A DNA stretch of 64,000 nucleotides from assembly GCA_021018815.1 (NCBI GenBank), contig JAITYX010000005.1:8031501-8095500 (forward strand). The letters are read 5' to 3'. Below the pieces are notes generated by a model. The model did not search any database, was not told the DNA's origin, and saw nothing but the letters and a program-made list of their open reading frames with translations. Positions 58,064-64,000 of the stretch are shown here, one piece after another. The stretch comes from Talinum fruticosum (Eukaryota; Streptophyta; Magnoliopsida; Caryophyllales; Talinaceae). How positions within the stretch are numbered: the first letter of the stretch is position 1; each line of letters opens with the position of its first letter. The position numbers were made by a program, and so were the translations under genes.

Positions 58064-60621
58064 CTCAAACTGAATATCCTCAAAAGATGACACAACACTC
58101 ATACGAGCCACATGCTTATGGAACCGATTGAGTGGTATTTAGTGAGCAGATTCGCAATCATAGAGTTTGTACCAATGTTCTCAATTGACAATTCTCCACT
58201 CCGAACTCTTTCTTTCACAATTAAGAATTTGAGAGCCACAAATTTTGACTTTCTCGAACTCTTGTTGTTGTTAGAAAACATAACTACATACTTATTGTCA
58301 CAAAATAGTTTAAGTGGTTTATGAACAAGTATCCACTATCCGCAGTCCCATGACGAAATTCCGTAGCCACATCCCATAACTATATGCCTCATAACATGCA
58401 ATAAACTCTGCTACCATAGTGGAAGAGGCCGTAATGGATTGTTTGGCACTCTTCTAGGAGATAGAACCTCCAGCTAGTAGATAAATGAGGCCCAATGTAG
58501 ACTTTATGCTATCTATGCATCTAGCAAAATCGGAATTAGTGAACCTATTAATATCAAGCTGATATGACCTCCGATATGTGAGCATGTACCCTTTTGTCCT
58601 CTCGTAAGTACCGCAATACCCTTTTGACTACTCTCAAGTACTCTAACCCTAGATTGCTTAAGTATTTCCCCAACATTCCTGTGATGTACGTAATGTCCGG
58701 CCAAGCACAAACTTGGGCATACATCAAGCTACCTACTGCTGATGTATAGGGAACCTTTTCCATTCCCTTTTTTCTCAAAATCATTCTTAGGGCACTCGAG
58801 TGAGACTAAACTTGTCTCCCTTAGCCACAAGGGTGTCTCCTGCTTTGTAACCTTGCATGCCGTATCTTTTCAATATAGCTCTCTTATGACAACCTAAGAA
58901 TACCTCGAGAGAAATCTTGATGTATCTTGATACCTAATACAAGAGATGTGTCACCAAGATCTTTCATCTCAAATTTCTTTGACAAAAATATTTTGGTTTC
59001 ATGCAATAACCCTATATTGTTGCTGGCAAGGAATATGACATGACATACAAAATGTGAAAAAATATATTTTCTCCATTGAACTTATGATATATGCATTCAT
59101 TAAGTAAATTCAACTCAAAATCAAACGAGAGAACTACTTGGTGAAACTTCACATACCATTGCGAGATGGTCTGTTTGAGTCCATAGATGGATTTCTTTAG
59201 TTTGTAGACCATATTCTCTAGGTCTCCAACCACAAAGTTTTCTGGTTGCCTCATATATATAATCTCATCAACGTCACCATTATGAAACACTATTTTCACA
59301 TCCATATGATGTAACCCAAGATCAAAATGCACAACTCGATGCCATTATAGTTATTAAAGAGTCTTTTGAAGAAACTAGAGAGAAAGTCTCTGTAGAATCG
59401 ATGTCTTCATTTTGTGTAAAACCTTGCACAACAAGGCGTGCCTTAAATCTATCTACGTTGCCATTTGAATCCCTCTTGATTTTAAATATCCATTTATTAC
59501 CAATGGGTTTCACACCTTCCGGAAAAAGGACAAGATCCCATACATCATTGTCCTTTATGGATTGAATTTCCTCATTCATGGCATTCAACCACTTCGAGAA
59601 TTTTCACTTTCCATGGCCCGATAAAAGTTAAGCGGATCATCTTCCATCACTAAGGACTTAATCTTGTTGTTCATGGAATCTATCCACTCTTGAGAGTTAG
59701 AACTTTCACTAATTTGATGAGAATCATGTTACATCAAACCAATATTTACCTCATGTTCGTGAAGAAATACGATGTAATCATCCGGCACCGTACTTCTCCT
59801 TACTCTAGTGGATCTTCTTAACAGCATAGGTTCTTGAGGAGCAAGAGTTTGTTCTTGAGGAACAACTACATGTACAAGAGGTTCAGGTTCTTTAACATTG
59901 TCTTGTGGTGTGCTAGAAACAAGGTCAGGTATAGAAACCCTAATCAATGCTAATAACACTTGTAGGAATATGAATATATTCCTTTTCAAAGATAATGTCT
60001 CTTATTGAATCTCCCCCTCAAACTCGATATCATAAAAAATCGAGCAATTATCGTATGAAAAAATGACTTAGATTTGGGATCAAAAACTTAAACCCCTTAG
60101 ACCTTTTAGCATATCTAACAAAATAGCACCTAACTATCCTAGAGGCTAGTTTTTCTCTCATTTGGCCTATAAAGTGGTGCCTCAATTGGACATCTCCAAA
60201 TATGAAGATGATTCGGACTTGGCTTCTTGCCAATCCAAAGTTCATAAGAGGTTTTAGTAGTTGCTTTAGGTGGAACTCTATTAAGAATGTAAGCTGTAGT
60301 CTTACGTGCATCACCCTAGAGTGACTTTGGTAAGGTAGAGTGACTAATCATACTCCTCACCATGTCATTAAGTGTCCGATTTCGCCTTTCAGCAACACCA
60401 TTCATGGTGGGTGAACCCAACATTGTGTACTCGTGGGACGATACCACATTGCTCTAGGAATTTTGCAAATGGTCCTGGATGTTTTTCACCCGAACCATCA
60501 TATCTACAATAGTATTCACCAACACGGTCAGATCTAACGCTTTTTATACTTTTGCCAAGTTGGTTTACAACTTCAACCTTAAAATTTTTGATCATTTCCA
60601 AGTGATCGAGATTTCGATGAA

Positions 60622-60667
<46 letters not shown>

Positions 60668-62330
60668 ATTTCCGGAATAATCGTCTATGAATGTTATAAA
60701 ATATTATTGACCATTCCAAGAAGGAATTGGCAATGTCCGTATGAATAAGTTCTAATACGTCCGATGATCTATCGGCATCAAATCTCCTTTTATTGGTTTG
60801 TGTGCCTTTTATACAATCAACACACACGTCCATGTCTCGTGAAAGTTAAAGGTTCAATAATTCTCTCGACACGAGTCATTCTAATATCCTTTTGGTGATA
60901 TCACCCAACCTTTTGTGCCATTATGCAGCGAGAATTCTCATCGGTTAATTTTCTCTTTATGCCTCATGTACTTAAATGTAGGGATTCAGAATATGAAACA
61001 ATTATTTCAAGTAAATATAGACTATCACCATGCAATAAAGAATCGGATCCAACCAATTTCGAATCATGAAACAAAATGAATATTTCATTTCCAAATGAAC
61101 AATGATAACCAAATTTGTCTAAAATGGGAACAAAATATCAAATTTCGTTGGCACGACGGTACAAAAAAATTTCATTAAGATTCAAATAAAATCAAATCTT
61201 TAGTAATAATCTAAACTTTCTAATTGCCTCCACAACAACCTTCTCACCGTCTCCCACGCAGATGTATCTTTCACCATCACCGGGTTTTCGTAACTCGAGC
61301 AACCTTGCATAGACACACTAATGTAAGTAGTTGCACCGGAATCCATCCACCATGTATGTCTAGGCACCGAGGTTAAATTAACCTCTGAACAAACCAAACC
61401 AAGAAGCATACCTTTCTTAGCATGCCAAGTGTGATATTTGGTGAATTACTTTTTCTTATCATCTACACCATCGCCAAAAAAAAAAAAAAAAAACCCTTAT
61501 TAGCTTCAAGCAGTCGGTTTTACCTTTTATTGTTTCTTATGAGGTGCCTTATCTCGCAACTTCCTTATTTTTTAACCCTTTTCCTCTTAGACTTAGAGGT
61601 TAAGGTAAGACGAGCACTTTTATTCTTATCTAGCTTCAACCTTTCCTCTTACTCGAACACAATGTGAGATGAGCACGATCAGAGACCAAGTCTCCTTATG
61701 ACAGCTTGTAGCTCACTTTAAAATGGTTAAAACTTGTTGGAAGAGATATCAAAACCAAATACATTAACAGGGCCTCGGAGAGGTCAAGTTTAACCGCTTT
61801 TAGTTTCGAGGCTAGATGAGACATCTCCATGATGTACTCCCCGATGTTTCCATTGCCTTTATACCTCATTGAAATTAGGTTTGTCAAGAGCGTACCCATT
61901 TCAGCCTTTTCGTTCTTGGCAAACCTATTTTCAATTTTAGCATGGAAAGCCTTAGCTATTTTTATATCTTAAGATGTGGTGTCCTTGAATTCTTTAGGAA
62001 TTGTTTTCTTTATGCTCACCGGACACATGCGATTTGATCTCTCCCACTTTTCATATTCCCTCTTTTGAATGGACGTACTCTCATTAGTGGGTTTAGCAGG
62101 AGAGACCACCCTTAACGCAAGGTCGAGATCCATGACTCGAGAACAATTAAGAGGTTCTCTTGCCATGACTTAAAGTTAGAGTTATTCAGACATGGGAATA
62201 GAGTTAATGCTGGCAATGATATTAGCGGAATTAGAGGCAATCGTATCAAAGGAAAAAGAAGATAGTTATGACATGCTCTCAAACTTTAAAACTTAGTGAA
62301 AATTAATAATCATAAGTTCAAATAAAGTGA
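58064..62330 (-). pseudogene. Ty1/copia polyprotein pseudogene (gag-protease-integrase-RT-RNase H)
   Basis: Read on the minus strand, the copia order can be followed. Gag lies at about 62330-61690 (MDLDLALR; NIGEYIMEMSHLASKLK). Protease lies near 61330 (WWMDSGATTYIS). Integrase lies at 60830-60050 (LELIHTDI; SVRSDRVGEY). A linker (59990-59730) contains RRSTRVRRS. Reverse transcriptase lies at 59590-58990 (NDVWDLV, GNKWIFKIKRDSNG, KARLVVQGFTQ, YMRQPENFV, KKSIYGLKQ). RNase H lies at 58800-58100 (AVGSLMYA, RVLRYLR). The catalytic YVDD box near 59040 is disrupted by a frame change, and stops occur throughout, so the copy is dead. A CACTA element (56502-58060) splits its 3' end. A (TA)n run (60624-60665) has expanded within the integrase part. 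Confidence 0.88.
60624..60665. repeat. (TA)n microsatellite within the integrase remnant
   Basis: About 21 TA units interrupting the copia integrase sequence. Confidence 0.95.
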
Positions 62331-62860
62331 AATCTCATATCAAGATACCGATTTCCATTAATATTTCATCTTTGAATGAAAAATACTAACTTCTTAGTGA
62401 TATCTTGGTGCAGTAATCAAACACTAATAATAACAAGCATATCAATTAAAAAATCTTCCTTTGGGACGATTCAATAATCACATGCAAAATCAAATAATTA
62501 TCACGTGTTTATCACCACAAAATTCATACAATTTAAATTAATACTGAACTTCCTTTGGGCCGAATAATATTAACATAAGTTGCATGAATATAACATTTAT
62601 ATTTTCAAATAATTAATCTTAATAAGAGAGGTCACTCTTGGTCACATGTTGTCTAAATTGATTAATAAAAAATATAAACAACCGTACCCGCAATATTCAA
62701 ACTTAATATTCTGAATTAAATTTGAATAATAATTTTCACGTAAATAAACATGATTTGCTTTAAATTTCTTAAATACTTCAAAAAAACCGAATAAAATCAC
62801 AAAATTCAATCGAAAATTTGCCCAAAATAAAAGATTGCATAGAATTCAAAATTGAATACA
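62331..62860. other. AT-rich sequence upstream of copia gag
   Basis: No LTR, tRNA primer site or gene could be identified. It contains repeated phrases such as tcttcctttggg(a/c)cgat (62452 and 62549 variants). Confidence 0.4.
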
Positions 62861-62874
62861 CCAAAGTACGCCCA

Positions 62875-63470
62875 AAAATATAGGAAACAAAACCCCTACA
62901 TTGGTTTTGCTCAACTGGAATGAATTCAATCCCAATTTTGCAAAATAAGGTTTCAAAATTAAGGTTTTACATTGTAAAATTTTCCCAGAAAATTTATTAT
63001 TTAAAATCAAAATTGAGGTAACCAAAACATGATTAAACATTTAGAAAACAAAACCCCTAAGCCAATTTTACCAAAATAAAGTAAAATCAACCTCAATTTC
63101 ACAATGTAAGGCCCGAAATATTAGGGTTCTTGCTTTTGAAATTTATCTAGAAATAAATCAATGAAAATCAAAATTGAAGGGGTCAAAATATGATTAGTCA
63201 TGCTAGAATCAAAGGCCCCAAGTTAATTTTCATCAATGTATCCGAATTGATTCCCAATTTCGCAATTTTATGCCCGAAAGTTAGGGTTCTTGCAACAAAA
63301 ATTGACCAAAAACTTTAATCAATGAAGATAGAAATTCAAGGCCCAGAATCTTGATTAAACATGCTAGAAATAAAAGCCTTAACTCGATCCGCATTAAAAG
63401 AAATGAATTAAGTCCTAATTTTGCGGTTGAAGGACCAAAATATTCGGGTTCTTCGCCAATTCACAATAGC
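62875..63470. repeat. Diverged ~160-bp tandem repeats
   Basis: The phrase (t)agaaaacaaaacccctaag and its variants recur near 62883, 63040, 63203 and 63362, about 160 bases apart. Each is accompanied by caatttcgcaat/caattttgcaaaa, then an attagggttcttgc-like phrase and atcaatgaaaatcaaaattgaag. Related pieces resume at 63915. It resembles a short satellite array or repeated untranslated region of a retroelement. Confidence 0.6.
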
Positions 63471-63528
63471 TACGAAATTCATGCTTCTTGTCAATATATA
63501 GGCCTATTCGAGCTTACATACAAGATAC

Positions 63529-63775
63529 ACATAAAACATAAACATAAATAGAAACGAACATAAACAAACATAAAAGAGCAGAAATGAATATAAAAGAGCA
63601 TAAACAAACATAAATGAACATAAAAGAACATAAACAAACATAAGTTAGTTATTAAATAAGAAATAAACAAATATAAACGAACATAAAAGAACATAAATGA
63701 ACATAAACGAACATATCATAAAAGAATATAAAAGAACATAAACGAACATAAACGAAAATAAACATAAATAGATTC
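63529..63775 (-). repeat. 10-12-bp minisatellite (gaacataaac family)
   Basis: About twenty units of gaacataaac / gaacataaaa / aaacataaat. On the minus strand this reads gtttatgttc, the same family as 12184-12372, and the adjoining cttttcatgtaacttcgaac also matches the flank of the first copy. Confidence 0.75.
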
Positions 63776-64000
63776 CGCTTTTCATGTAACTTCGAACATG
63801 CCCATAATTACAATAAAAATCATCTAAATTACTAAAAGCATGAATCTATCAAATCCCTTCAATCAATTTCAGTAAAAGAGAAGAGATAAAACCCGATTAT
63901 GCAAATCTCAAACCAAAAATTAGGGTTCTTGCATCGCAAAAGCAAAATAGCAACTAATCCAAGGATAATAACCAAAAATCCTCAATTAAACATACATAAA
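63776..64000. other. AT-rich window end
   Basis: Contains another aaaattagggttcttgcat phrase (63917-63935) related to the ~160-bp repeats. No gene recognised. Confidence 0.4.

Noticed and set aside
63529..63775. Regularly spaced repeats resembling a CRISPR array
   Set aside because: Units of 10-12 bases are adjacent without unique spacers, in a plant genome; this is a minisatellite.

Overview
This window looks like a repeat-rich, gene-poor stretch of a flowering-plant nuclear genome, most likely a eudicot. Three multi-exon genes with GT-AG introns sit in about 64 kb of AT-rich sequence filled with nested transposons. Gene families, intron positions and transposon types are all plant-like. 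The sequence does not tell me the species.

Genes. (1) 2608-6378, plus strand: a small, probably N-myristoylated protein of the At3g27210-like family, four exons. (2) 7353-17333, minus strand: a secreted or vacuolar acid-lipase-type triacylglycerol lipase (LIP2-like), nine exons, with a 4.4-kb intron full of MITEs and simple repeats. (3) 40400-48292, minus strand: the chloroplast ADP-glucose pyrophosphorylase large subunit, fifteen exons, which makes ADP-glucose for starch. A possible fourth, very short gene (about 40 codons, minus strand, 34532-34864) has a solo-LTR-like insertion upstream. Each of the three large genes lacks exactly one base beside a homopolymer when compared with its family. 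I read this mainly as a consensus error of the assembly, though triple pseudogenisation cannot be excluded.

Mobile DNA. 18.5-33.0 kb is a nested stack: a decayed autonomous CACTA (En/Spm) element carrying tnp2 transposase remnants contains two smaller CACTA elements of the same family inserted in opposite orientation. One of these is itself split by a 3.3-kb solo-LTR-like insertion. The outer element also holds a long inverted repeat (24440-25075), the kind of structure that could give a hairpin RNA. A fourth copy (56502-58060, 3-bp duplication CCA) lies inside a decayed Ty1/copia element (3' LTR at 55608-56093, polyprotein remnants up to about 62.3 kb). Other elements are a second solo-LTR-like insertion (34932-37549, duplication TTGGG), a 5'-truncated LINE (50585-54419), two Stowaway MITEs in a lipase intron, and the end of another CACTA family at 530-987. 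One 10-12-bp minisatellite family occurs at two distant places (12.2 and 63.6 kb) on opposite strands.

Nothing here is a bacterial-type operon or defence system. The most interesting material is the CACTA family with two unlike ends and the transposon-derived hairpin inside it.
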